Of a stretch of DNA of 6,440 nucleotides, positions 1 to 5,351 are shown piece by piece (positions within the stretch are counted from its first letter, which is position 1; each line of letters begins with the position of its first letter). Position numbers and translations under genes: made by a program. Under the pieces are notes generated by a model. That model had not been told where the DNA came from and searched no databases. It saw only the letters and a program-made list of their open reading frames with translations. The DNA is from Burkholderiales bacterium (GTDB lineage: Bacteria > Pseudomonadota > Gammaproteobacteria > Burkholderiales > CAIKXV01): assembly GCA_019751575.1 (NCBI GenBank), contig JAIENF010000536.1, positions 1 through 6,440 on the forward strand, read 5' to 3'.

Positions 1-1
1 C

Positions 2-682
2 GCGCCGGTGGCCGCGCAGCCCGCGCCGGCGACGGTGCCCGCAGCCCCGTCACCGGCCACCCTGCTCCAGAACGAACGCATCCTGCAGTCGGTGCAGCGC
101 CACCTGCAGGAACAGACCGCATCGCTGCCCGGCGAGGTTCGCATCACGGTGAACCCGCTCGATGACCGAAGCCGCCTGCCGGCCTGCGACGAGATGCAGG
201 CGTTCATGGCCCCTGGCACAAGACCCTGGGGACAGGTGTCGGTGGGGGTGCGCTGCCTGAGGCCGCAGGCCTGGCAGGTATACGTGCCGGCCTCGGTAAG
301 GGTTTCCGCGCCGGTGGTGGTCGCCACCCGTGCCCTGATGGCGGGCAGCGTCGTGGATGCCGGCGACCTGGCCACCCGCATCGAGGAACTGACTGCCCTG
401 CCGGCGTCGGTGCTGCAGGATCCCAACCTCGCGGTCGGACGCGTGCTGGCTTCGCCCGTGCAGGCAGGCGGCGTGCTGCGTGCCGAGAACCTCAAGCAGG
501 TGCTTGCCGTCGTGAACGGGCAGGCCGTGCGCGTGGTCTATGAGTCGGCGACATTGAGCGTGACGTCCGATGGCAGGGCGCTGGGCAACGCGGCGGTCGG
601 ACAGGGCGTCGACGTCCGTGTCGGATCGGGCAAGACCGTCCGCGGCATCGTCCGCTCCAACGGCGTGGTGGTGATCCAGTAA
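2..682 (+). CDS. flgA: Flagellar P-ring assembly chaperone FlgA (5'-truncated by window edge)
   Basis: FlgA is a periplasmic chaperone that helps FlgI polymerise into the P-ring around the flagellar rod. The frame is open to the left edge, so the true start and the expected Sec signal peptide lie outside the window. A GTG at position 8 is the first possible start inside, but what follows it is an Ala/Pro-rich linker, not a signal peptide. Numbering from that GTG, two cysteines (60 and 83) flank the N-terminal region and are placed as a likely periplasmic disulfide. Residues about 100-165 form an SAF-type domain (VATRALMAGSVVDAGDL, then LPASVLQDPNLAVGR). The C-terminal beta-rich part has the family pattern NGQAVRVVYES...GRALGNAAVGQGVDVRV...GIVRSNGVV. 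It ends at TAA. The family is usually about 220-250 residues, so little beyond the signal peptide should be missing. flgM follows on the same strand, an arrangement known from other flagellar clusters. The assignment is confident. Confidence 0.93.
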   Translation, partial: APVAAQPAPATVPAAPSPATLLQNERILQSVQRHLQEQTASLPGEVRITVNPLDDRSRLPACDEMQAFMAPGTRPWGQVSVGVRCLRPQAWQVYVPASVRVSAPVVVATRALMAGSVVDAGDLATRIEELTALPASVLQDPNLAVGRVLASPVQAGGVLRAENLKQVLAVVNGQAVRVVYESATLSVTSDGRALGNAAVGQGVDVRVGSGKTVRGIVRSNGVVVIQ

Positions 683-746
683 GTCGTCGGCGGGGGGCGG
701 GAGCGCCGCGGCAGCCGGGCCTGCATCAAGTCTGGACGATGACGTC

Positions 747-762
747 GGGCGCACCCCTTGCG
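747..762 (+). promoter_or_regulatory. Candidate sigma-54 (RpoN) -24/-12 promoter upstream of flgM
   Basis: The GG at 748-749 and the GC at 760-761 have exactly the spacing of a sigma-54 -24/-12 element, and the downstream half is a perfect TTGC (758-761). The upstream half reads GGCGC where the consensus is TGGCAC, so the match is partial. Transcription would start near 773, ahead of both possible flgM starts. RpoN-dependent flagellar promoters are common in polar flagellates. This is a pattern match by eye and has not been scored against the background of a GC-rich genome. Confidence 0.35.
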
Positions 763-850
763 TAGAGTCAATGACTGACGCACCATAGCGGATAGCGGGC
801 CGCATGGTTTCTTCCGATCCACCCGAATCTTCTTTCGTGCGGATCGCCCC

Positions 851-877
851 TAAAGGTTCTGCCTCCCCGGTCGTAAA
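851..877 (+). promoter_or_regulatory. Candidate sigma-28 (FliA) promoter of flgM
   Basis: TAAAGGTT (851-858) matches 7 of 8 bases of the sigma-28 -35 element TAAAGTTT. After an 11-base spacer, the spacing this sigma factor prefers, comes GTCGTAAA (870-877), which matches the -10 element GCCGATAA at 5 of 8 positions. An AT-containing block like TAAAG stands out in this GC-rich DNA. FliA-driven flgM expression is established in enteric bacteria and pseudomonads, so the place fits. Transcription would begin at about 883-885, essentially at the favoured flgM start codon. The -10 half is the weaker part of the evidence. Confidence 0.5.
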
Positions 878-884
878 TGAGCTC

Positions 885-1202
885 ATGAAGATGAAGATCG
901 ACAGCGGCATTCCTTCCTCCACCCCGGTCACGCGTGTCACCGAGACACCCGGTCGCCAGGGGACGGTCGCTCGTGCACCGGCCGGAGGCTCGGCGGGTGA
1001 CAGCGTCGAGATCACCAGCCTTTCCGCGCGCCTGAACGAACTCGAGGGCGTGCTGGCCGGCGTCCCGGTGGTCAATGGCGCACAGGTCCAGGCAATCAAG
1101 GACGCGATCAGCGAGGGCCGGTTCAAGGTCGACTCCGAAGTCGTCGCAGACCGGTTGCTGTCCAGCGTCAAGGAACTCCTGCTCCAGCGCGGACCCGCCT
1201 GA
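885..1202 (+). CDS. flgM: Anti-sigma-28 factor FlgM
   Basis: FlgM binds sigma-28 (FliA, encoded at 3498-4220 in this window) and blocks late flagellar transcription until it is exported through the finished hook-basal body. I chose ATG 885 (105 residues) because the protein then opens MKMKIDSG, like the family's usual MKI start, and has normal FlgM length. ATG 891 (103 residues) is equally possible, with a weak GAG nine bases upstream. An in-frame ATG at 804 would add 27 residues that do not resemble FlgM. The N-terminal 40 residues are Ser/Thr/Gly/Pro-rich and probably disordered, as expected for an exported protein. Residues 40-56 (DSVEITSLSARLNELEG) and 64-100 (VNGAQVQAIKDAISEG then RFKVDSEVVADRLLSSV) match the sigma-28-binding helices. 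The stop is followed after 4 bases by flgN, so the two are probably cotranscribed. The identity is secure; the exact start is not. Confidence 0.92.
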   Translation: MKMKIDSGIPSSTPVTRVTETPGRQGTVARAPAGGSAGDSVEITSLSARLNELEGVLAGVPVVNGAQVQAIKDAISEGRFKVDSEVVADRLLSSVKELLLQRGPA

Positions 1203-1206
1203 GCGC

Positions 1207-1716
1207 GTGAGCGCACCGACCGCGCCGCGGGCCAGTCCGGCGGACCCCCGCTCCCGATTCATCGCCGACCTGCATGCCGAAGCGGCGGCATTCGCCGACT
1301 TCCACGAACTGCTCCGGACGGAGCAGGCGGCACTTGCCGCGCGGGACATCGAGGCCTTGCTGCAGATCGGGCCCTCCAAGTCCGAACGCATCGGTGCGCT
1401 GAACGACCTGGCCCGCCGCCGCGCCGCCTATCTCACCAGCCAGGCATTCGCCCCCGACCGCAACGGCATGGCGCAATGGCTGCTCGTGCATGGCGGCAAC
1501 GAGTCCGGCGCGTTGTCGGCGTCCTGGCAACGGCTGCTCGACACCGCTTCGCGGGCGCAGGCGCTGAACCGCGAGAACGGCGTGCTCATCGAGACCCGCC
1601 TGCAGCACAACCAGCAGTTGCTGTCCGCCCTCGCCTCGGGCGCCCAGCCTTCCTTGTACGGTCCCGACGGACAGACGCGCATGGGCGGCTCCGGGCGCAA
1701 TCTCGGCAAGGTCTGA
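1207..1716 (+). CDS. flgN: Flagellar export chaperone FlgN
   Basis: FlgN is a cytoplasmic type III export chaperone that binds the C-termini of the hook-filament junction proteins FlgK and FlgL and escorts them to the export gate. The product has 169 residues, close to the family norm of 140-160. It is predominantly helical: residues 17-55 (AEAAAFADFHELLRTEQAAL region) match the family's opening helix with the recurring pattern of Phe/Leu, Glu-x-x-Ala-Leu and Asp, followed by K58 and a long Arg/Leu-rich helix. The C-terminal block at 121-157 (NRENGVLIETRLQHNQQLL, then YGPDGQT) is the most diagnostic FlgN signature. I chose the GTG at 1207 because it lies just after the flgM stop; the frame is open further upstream, but an earlier start would overlap the conserved C-terminus of FlgM. 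There is no clear ribosome binding site, so translation is probably coupled to flgM. Confidence 0.9.
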   Translation: MSAPTAPRASPADPRSRFIADLHAEAAAFADFHELLRTEQAALAARDIEALLQIGPSKSERIGALNDLARRRAAYLTSQAFAPDRNGMAQWLLVHGGNESGALSASWQRLLDTASRAQALNRENGVLIETRLQHNQQLLSALASGAQPSLYGPDGQTRMGGSGRNLGKV

Positions 1717-1721
1717 CCCGG

Positions 1722-1756
1722 GGCCGGCCGCCGGCCGATCGGGCGCGCTTGCGCGC
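1722..1756. terminator. Two adjacent GC-rich hairpins in the convergent gap (possible bidirectional terminator)
   Basis: The 77-base gap between the ends of flgN and motD holds two perfect inverted repeats. The first is GGCCGG (1722-1727) and CCGGCC (1731-1736) with a 3-base loop. The second is GCGCG (1743-1747) and CGCGC (1752-1756) closing a CTTG loop, a known stable tetraloop sequence. Neither has a T-run on either strand, so these are not classical intrinsic terminators. Their position between converging genes suggests a role in ending or protecting transcripts from both sides. In DNA this GC-rich, short stems also arise by chance. Confidence 0.35.
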
Positions 1757-1793
1757 GGACGACGCTGCGTTCACCCCCGCGCCACCCCTGCGC

Positions 1794-2705
1794 TCACTTC
1801 TGCGGAAGGACGGCGGTCGGCGGCTGGGGCACCACGGGCGGGACACCCGGAGCCACCGGTGGGGCAGTCGCCGCCGGGGCCGGCACGGGCGCCGGCGGTT
1901 CGGCGGGCGCCTGCGGAAGACTGGCTGGCCGAGGCAATTGCGGCTGCCCGGGCAGGGGTTCGGCCTGGATGATCACGGCCACCCGGCGATTGCGCGCGCG
2001 CGCCTCGGGGCTGCCACCCGGGACGACCGGCTGGTTGTCGGCATGCCCGATCGCGGTGAGCCGCGCCGCCGGGATGCCGTTCTCGACGAACAGCCGGACC
2101 ACGGTTGCCGCCCGCGATGCCGACAGTTCCCAGTTGGAGGCGAACGCCGGCGTCGCGATCGGCACGTCGTCGGTATGGCCTTCCACGGCAATCGCACTGC
2201 GGGTGCGCGCGAGTACCCTGGCGACCTCGGACAGCGTGCGGGTCGCCGCCGGCTCGAGCGCGGACTGGCCGGACCGGAACAGCACGCTCGCATTGATCTC
2301 GATCACCAGGCCCTGGCGGGTCTCGCTGACCCGCACCAGCCCGTCCTTCACCAGCGGATCGAGCATCGTCGACAGCTCCGCGCCGAGTTCGCGCATGCGC
2401 GCCATCATCGCCCGGATCGCCGCCTCGTCCTCGGGCGAACCCGGCGCGGGACCGACGATCCCGCCCTGCTCCTTGCCGAGGATCGAGCGCGGCGAATTGG
2501 TGGGGCTCTGGGCATCGGGCAGCCGCGACGGGTTCTGGAAGGCCTGCACCAGCGAATCGCTGAGCACCCGGTACTTGCTTTCGTTCACCTGCGAGATCGC
2601 ATACATCACGACGAAGAACGCAAACAGGAGCGTGATGAAGTCCGCATACGAAACCAGCCAGCGGTCGTGCGATTCCGGATCCTCTGGCGGGCGCTTGCGC
2701 GGCAT
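1794..2705 (-). CDS. motD: Flagellar motor stator protein MotD (MotB family, peptidoglycan-anchored)
   Basis: This MotB-type subunit pairs with MotC to form a stator channel, converts ion flow into torque and anchors the unit to peptidoglycan. The 303-residue product starts MPRKRPPEDPESHDRWLVSY, a charged cytoplasmic tail. A single membrane helix follows (about 18-38, YADFITLLFAFFVVMYAIS), in which Asp22 of the YADF motif corresponds to the proton-binding aspartate of MotB. Residues about 43-60 resemble the amphipathic plug. The OmpA-like peptidoglycan-binding domain covers about 135-248 (VLFRSGQSALEPAA, EGHTDDVPI, NWELSASRAATVVRLF, GHADNQPV, ARNRRVAVII). An unusual Pro/Ala-rich tail of about 54 residues ends the protein. 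The ATG at 2705 is 8 bases after the motC stop and matches the family N-terminus; the same frame is open further upstream only because it overlaps motC. No good ribosome binding site is visible, so coupling to motC is likely. Confidence 0.93.
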   Translation of the reverse strand: MPRKRPPEDPESHDRWLVSYADFITLLFAFFVVMYAISQVNESKYRVLSDSLVQAFQNPSRLPDAQSPTNSPRSILGKEQGGIVGPAPGSPEDEAAIRAMMARMRELGAELSTMLDPLVKDGLVRVSETRQGLVIEINASVLFRSGQSALEPAATRTLSEVARVLARTRSAIAVEGHTDDVPIATPAFASNWELSASRAATVVRLFVENGIPAARLTAIGHADNQPVVPGGSPEARARNRRVAVIIQAEPLPGQPQLPRPASLPQAPAEPPAPVPAPAATAPPVAPGVPPVVPQPPTAVLPQK

Positions 2706-2713
2706 CGCAGCGG

Positions 2714-3454
2714 CTAGACCAGGTAACCCTGCAGGCGGATCTCGATCGACCGCGGGTTCTCGCCGTTGGCGATCCCGACCAGGCCTTCGATCAGCATCTC
2801 GCGCATGCTCACCTCGCGCGCGATCAGCGCCTTGATCTTGTTGGCGATCGGAAGGAACACCAGGTTCGCCAGCCCGACGCCATAGATGGTGGCCACGAAG
2901 GCAACCGCGATGCCGGCACCCAGCTTGGCCGGGTCGGTCAGGTTCTCCATCACCTGGATCAGCCCCATCACCGCGCCCAGGATACCCACCGTCGGCGCAT
3001 AGCCGCCGGCGGCTTCCCACACCTTCGCCGCGGCACGGTGGCGCGCCTCGAAGGCGTTGATCTCGAGTTCGAGCGCCTCGCGCAGCACGTTCGGCTCGGC
3101 ACCATCGACCAGCAACTGCAGGCCCTTGCGCTCGAACGGCTGGCGCGAGGCGTCGATCGCGGTCTCGAGCGCGAGCAGGCCGCTGCGGCGCGCGATCTGG
3201 CTCCAGCCCGACACCCGTCCGATCAGCTTCTTCGGCTCATGCACCGGCGGCTTGAACACCCAGCGCGCCAGGCGCATCGCGTCGGAGAACTGTTCGGCGG
3301 AACTCTGCAGCATCACCGCACCGGTGGTGCCGCCCACCACGACGAAGAAGGCGGTGACCTGCAGCAGCGAAGCCGGATGTCCTCCCTCGAGGATCAACCC
3401 GCCAATGATGGCGGCGAGGCCGAGCGCCAGACCGGCGATGCTGATCCGGTCCAT
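2714..3454 (-). CDS. motC: Flagellar motor stator protein MotC (MotA/PomA family)
   Basis: MotC is the MotA-type subunit that surrounds the MotD helix in the inner membrane and pushes on the rotor protein FliG. The 246-residue length and the start MDRISIAGLALGLAAIIGG, then LEGGH, are typical of the MotC subgroup of MotA/PomA rather than E. coli MotA, which is longer (about 295). Four membrane segments can be read at about 5-22, 32-50, 152-171 and 180-203. The cytoplasmic loop carries ARRSGLLALE (88-97), whose Arg and Glu correspond to the charged residues of MotA that contact FliG. Pro154 (YAPTVGILGAVMGLI) and Pro202 (NLVFLPIANKIK) correspond to the two prolines essential for MotA function. 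The gene starts 43 bases after fliA ends and is followed by motD after 8 bases, so fliA-motC-motD probably share a transcript. No strong ribosome binding site precedes the ATG. The ion used (proton versus sodium) cannot be settled from sequence alone. Confidence 0.94.
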   Translation of the reverse strand: MDRISIAGLALGLAAIIGGLILEGGHPASLLQVTAFFVVVGGTTGAVMLQSSAEQFSDAMRLARWVFKPPVHEPKKLIGRVSGWSQIARRSGLLALETAIDASRQPFERKGLQLLVDGAEPNVLREALELEINAFEARHRAAAKVWEAAGGYAPTVGILGAVMGLIQVMENLTDPAKLGAGIAVAFVATIYGVGLANLVFLPIANKIKALIAREVSMREMLIEGLVGIANGENPRSIEIRLQGYLV

Positions 3455-3497
3455 CAGTAGCGCCCGCGCGCCGGGCTGTGCTGTGCCCCGGCCGAGC

Positions 3498-4220
3498 TCA
3501 CGGGTTCTGCGTCCACTCCTTCATCCGCGCACGCAGCCGGGCAACCGCCTGGCTGTGCAGCTGGCAGATGCGTGATTCGCTGACGCCGAGCACCTGGCCG
3601 ATCTCCTTCAGGTTGAGCTCCTTCTCGTAGTACAGGCCCATCACCAGCTTTTCGCGCTCCGGAAGGTTGCTGATCGCATTGACCAGCATCTGGCGGAAGC
3701 CCTTGTCCTCGATGATGGCCAGCGGGTTCGACTGGTTGTCGGCGAGGAAGAAGTCGAAGAAGTCGTTGTCGTCGGACTCCTGGAAATCCTCGTAGTGCAG
3801 CAGCTGCGAGCCTCGGGCGTCGCTCAGCATGTGCTGGTAATCCGCGAGCGGCACGTTCATCTCGCCGGCCAGCTCGGTCTCGTTGGGCTGGCGGCCGAAC
3901 TTCTGCTCGAGCTTCGCGACCGCAGCCTCGATCTTGCGCAGGTTCTTGCGTACGTTGCGCGGCAGCCAGTCGGCCTGGCGCAGTTCGTCGAGCATCGAGC
4001 CCCGGATGCGCTGCACCGCATAGGTCTCGAACTGCGCGCCCTGCGTGCTGTCGAAATTGTCGGAAGCATCGAGCAGGCCCATCAGGCCGGCCTGGATGAG
4101 GTCGTCGACATCGACGCTGGCCGGCAGCCGGGTCATGAAGTGGTAGGCAATCCGCTTAACCAGCGGCGCCATCTCCTTGACGATGGCGTCCTTGTCGTCG
4201 ATCGAGGCAATCGGGGGCAT
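3498..4220 (-). CDS. fliA: RNA polymerase sigma factor FliA (sigma-28) for flagellar operons
   Basis: FliA directs RNA polymerase to late flagellar promoters (flagellin, stators, chemotaxis, flgM) and is inhibited by FlgM, encoded on the converging strand. The 240-residue protein has the full FliA layout. Region 2 spans about 15-90 (APLVKRIAYHFMTRLPA, VDVDDLIQAGLMGLLDA, FETYAVQRIRGSMLDELR, DWLPRNVR). Region 3 is about 97-135 (KLEQKFGRQPNETELAGEMN). Region 4 is about 180-235, with a helix-turn-helix (LNLKEIGQVLGVSESRICQL) that should read the TAAA-type -35 element. Residues 138-146 (SQLLHYEDF) and the following acidic linker resemble betaproteobacterial FliA. The ATG at 4220 gives the normal length; an AGGA at 4233-4236 lies 12 bases upstream, a long spacing. 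The gap to fleN upstream is 24 bases, so fliA is probably read in the flhF-fleN transcript, and I see no separate promoter. Confidence 0.97.
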   Translation of the reverse strand: MPPIASIDDKDAIVKEMAPLVKRIAYHFMTRLPASVDVDDLIQAGLMGLLDASDNFDSTQGAQFETYAVQRIRGSMLDELRQADWLPRNVRKNLRKIEAAVAKLEQKFGRQPNETELAGEMNVPLADYQHMLSDARGSQLLHYEDFQESDDNDFFDFFLADNQSNPLAIIEDKGFRQMLVNAISNLPEREKLVMGLYYEKELNLKEIGQVLGVSESRICQLHSQAVARLRARMKEWTQNP

Positions 4221-4244
4221 CTAAAAGGGCGTTCCTGTACTGAA

Positions 4245-5351
4245 TTAACGCGATACTAGTGCGGTTCGGCCCGGCGCGCCGAACGGCGCCGGGTTCTGGG
4301 TCGGAATCTGTGTGGCAGTCTGCGTTGCGGCCTGTCGGCGGGTCTGGGTCGGATCGCGCGTCGGATCCGGCAGGACGCGCTGCGCAGCACCGGACGAAGT
4401 CCAGGGATCGTCCACGCCCGGATCGCCGACCGACCCGCCCCGATTCTGCGCCGGATCGGGCCCCAGCGGCGCCTCGCCGAGCAGCAGGCCCCGCCAGACA
4501 GCCTCGGGTGCCTCCGGCGGCGACTGCGCGGACACCGGCAGGTCGAGCTGCTCGGCAAGCAGCGCGCAGGCTGCGGCCGCCGGGCTGGCCGGGAAGACCG
4601 CCGACAGCGGACGCCGCAACCGCTGGGCGCGCGGCACGCCTGCATCGAGCGGTACCGCCCCCGCGTAATCCAGCCGCACCTGCAGGAACCTGCGCGCGGT
4701 CTGCGCCACCTTGCCCCAGGCCGCCTCGGCCGCGGCCGGATCGGCAGCGCGTCCCATCCACCAGAGGTAGCGCCGCTGCCCCACCTCGAGCGCAAGCACC
4801 TTGAGCGCGGAATAGGTCGCGGTGACCGATCGCGCAGCACCGGTGGACCCCAGCAGCACGGCCCCCGCATGCGCAGCCGCGGGCCACCAGCGATCGGCCC
4901 GGTCGGCGGGCACGTCGACCAGCACGCAGTCGAAGCGCGCCGAAAGTTCGCCCAGGACGCGGTCGGCCGCTTCGGCCGCCCCGGCGACGCCGCCCCCGGA
5001 AAGGCCCGCGGGACCCAGTCGGGCCGCAGGCGCCCAGGTCACGCCGCCCGCGGCATGAAGCAGGACCTCGTCCAGGCGCCGCTGCCCGGACAGCGCTTCA
5101 GCAAGGTCGCCGCGCGGCGACAATCCGAACCAGCCGGCGCCACTGCGCAGGTGCGGCTGGCCGTCCACCACCAGTACCGCATGCCCCCGCCTCGCCATCG
5201 CTTCGGCGGTTCCGGCGACAAGGGCGGTCTGGCCGATGCCGGAATCGCCACCGATGAACAACGCGCTGCGCAGCATCGAACCGCCGAGCAGCCGCCTCAG
5301 GCTGGACGCCTGATCCTCGAACGCACCGCCGGCCGCGGCGTGATCAGGCAC
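4245..5351 (-). CDS. fleN: FleN/FlhG-like MinD-family flagellar number regulator with degenerate ATP-binding loop
   Basis: FleN (FlhG) is a MinD-type ATPase that limits flagellar number, antagonises the activator FleQ in some species and stimulates the GTPase of FlhF. Position between flhF and fliA, plus sequence, supports the call. Residues 12-22 (EDQASSLRRLL) match the DQxxxLR helix by which FlhG activates FlhF. Residues 59-66 (VLVVDGQP) and 139-148 (RFDCVLVDVP) occupy the places of the MinD A' and Walker B motifs. Residues 226-255 (RLDYAGAVPLDAGVPRAQRL then PLSAVFPAS) match the conserved FlhG C-terminal block. However, the P-loop at 34-42 reads GGDSGIGQT instead of KGGVGKT: both the MinD signature lysine and the Walker lysine are absent, so ATP binding is doubtful. 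At 368 residues it is longer than the usual 270-300, owing to a low-complexity C-terminal tail. The GTG start overlaps the flhF end by 8 bases and has a strong ribosome binding site. Activity is inference. Confidence 0.82.
   Translation of the reverse strand: MPDHAAAGGAFEDQASSLRRLLGGSMLRSALFIGGDSGIGQTALVAGTAEAMARRGHAVLVVDGQPHLRSGAGWFGLSPRGDLAEALSGQRRLDEVLLHAAGGVTWAPAARLGPAGLSGGGVAGAAEAADRVLGELSARFDCVLVDVPADRADRWWPAAAHAGAVLLGSTGAARSVTATYSALKVLALEVGQRRYLWWMGRAADPAAAEAAWGKVAQTARRFLQVRLDYAGAVPLDAGVPRAQRLRRPLSAVFPASPAAAACALLAEQLDLPVSAQSPPEAPEAVWRGLLLGEAPLGPDPAQNRGGSVGDPGVDDPWTSSGAAQRVLPDPTRDPTQTRRQAATQTATQIPTQNPAPFGAPGRTALVSR
4293..4370 (-). repeat. Low-complexity Thr/Gln/Pro/Asp-coding segment at the fleN 3' end
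   Basis: This part of fleN codes for residues about 328-353, dominated by short units such as DPT, TQT, ATQ and PTQ. At the DNA level the ten-base word tctgggtcgg (plus strand) occurs at 4295-4304 and again at 4343-4352 with similar flanks, which suggests growth by slippage or short duplication. The segment is not part of the conserved FlhG fold and is probably a disordered tail. Confidence 0.55.

Noticed and set aside
687..709. Possible terminator hairpin after flgA (CGGCG with CGCCG)
   Set aside because: Only five base pairs around a long loop with no T-run, so it is not convincing in this composition.
1075..1206. A longer flgN starting at the ATG at 1075
   Set aside because: It would overlap the conserved sigma-binding C-terminus of FlgM by about 130 bases, and the added Ser/Arg-rich residues do not look like FlgN.
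50..1216. A 388-codon open frame on the minus strand across flgA and flgM
   Set aside because: It runs antisense to three well-supported flagellar genes, spans the noncoding gap, and has a His/Arg/Ala-rich composition typical of antisense frames in GC-rich DNA.
1476..2717. A 413-codon open frame on the plus strand across the flgN end and motD
   Set aside because: The translation is extremely Arg/His/Gly-rich with no family resemblance, and motD on the other strand is clearly real.
2706..3020. Upstream extension of the motD frame into motC
   Set aside because: This stretch is the out-of-frame reading of motC. The MotD family N-terminus begins at the ATG at 2705.
3455..3497. Possible separate motC promoter between fliA and motC
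   Set aside because: The 43 bases are GC-rich and show no sigma-70, sigma-28 or sigma-54 pattern on the coding strand.
4259..4887. Several long open frames on both strands over fleN
   Set aside because: They are Arg/Pro/Gly-rich shadows caused by high GC. The frame called has the FlhG motifs, the strong ribosome binding site and a fitting overlap with flhF.
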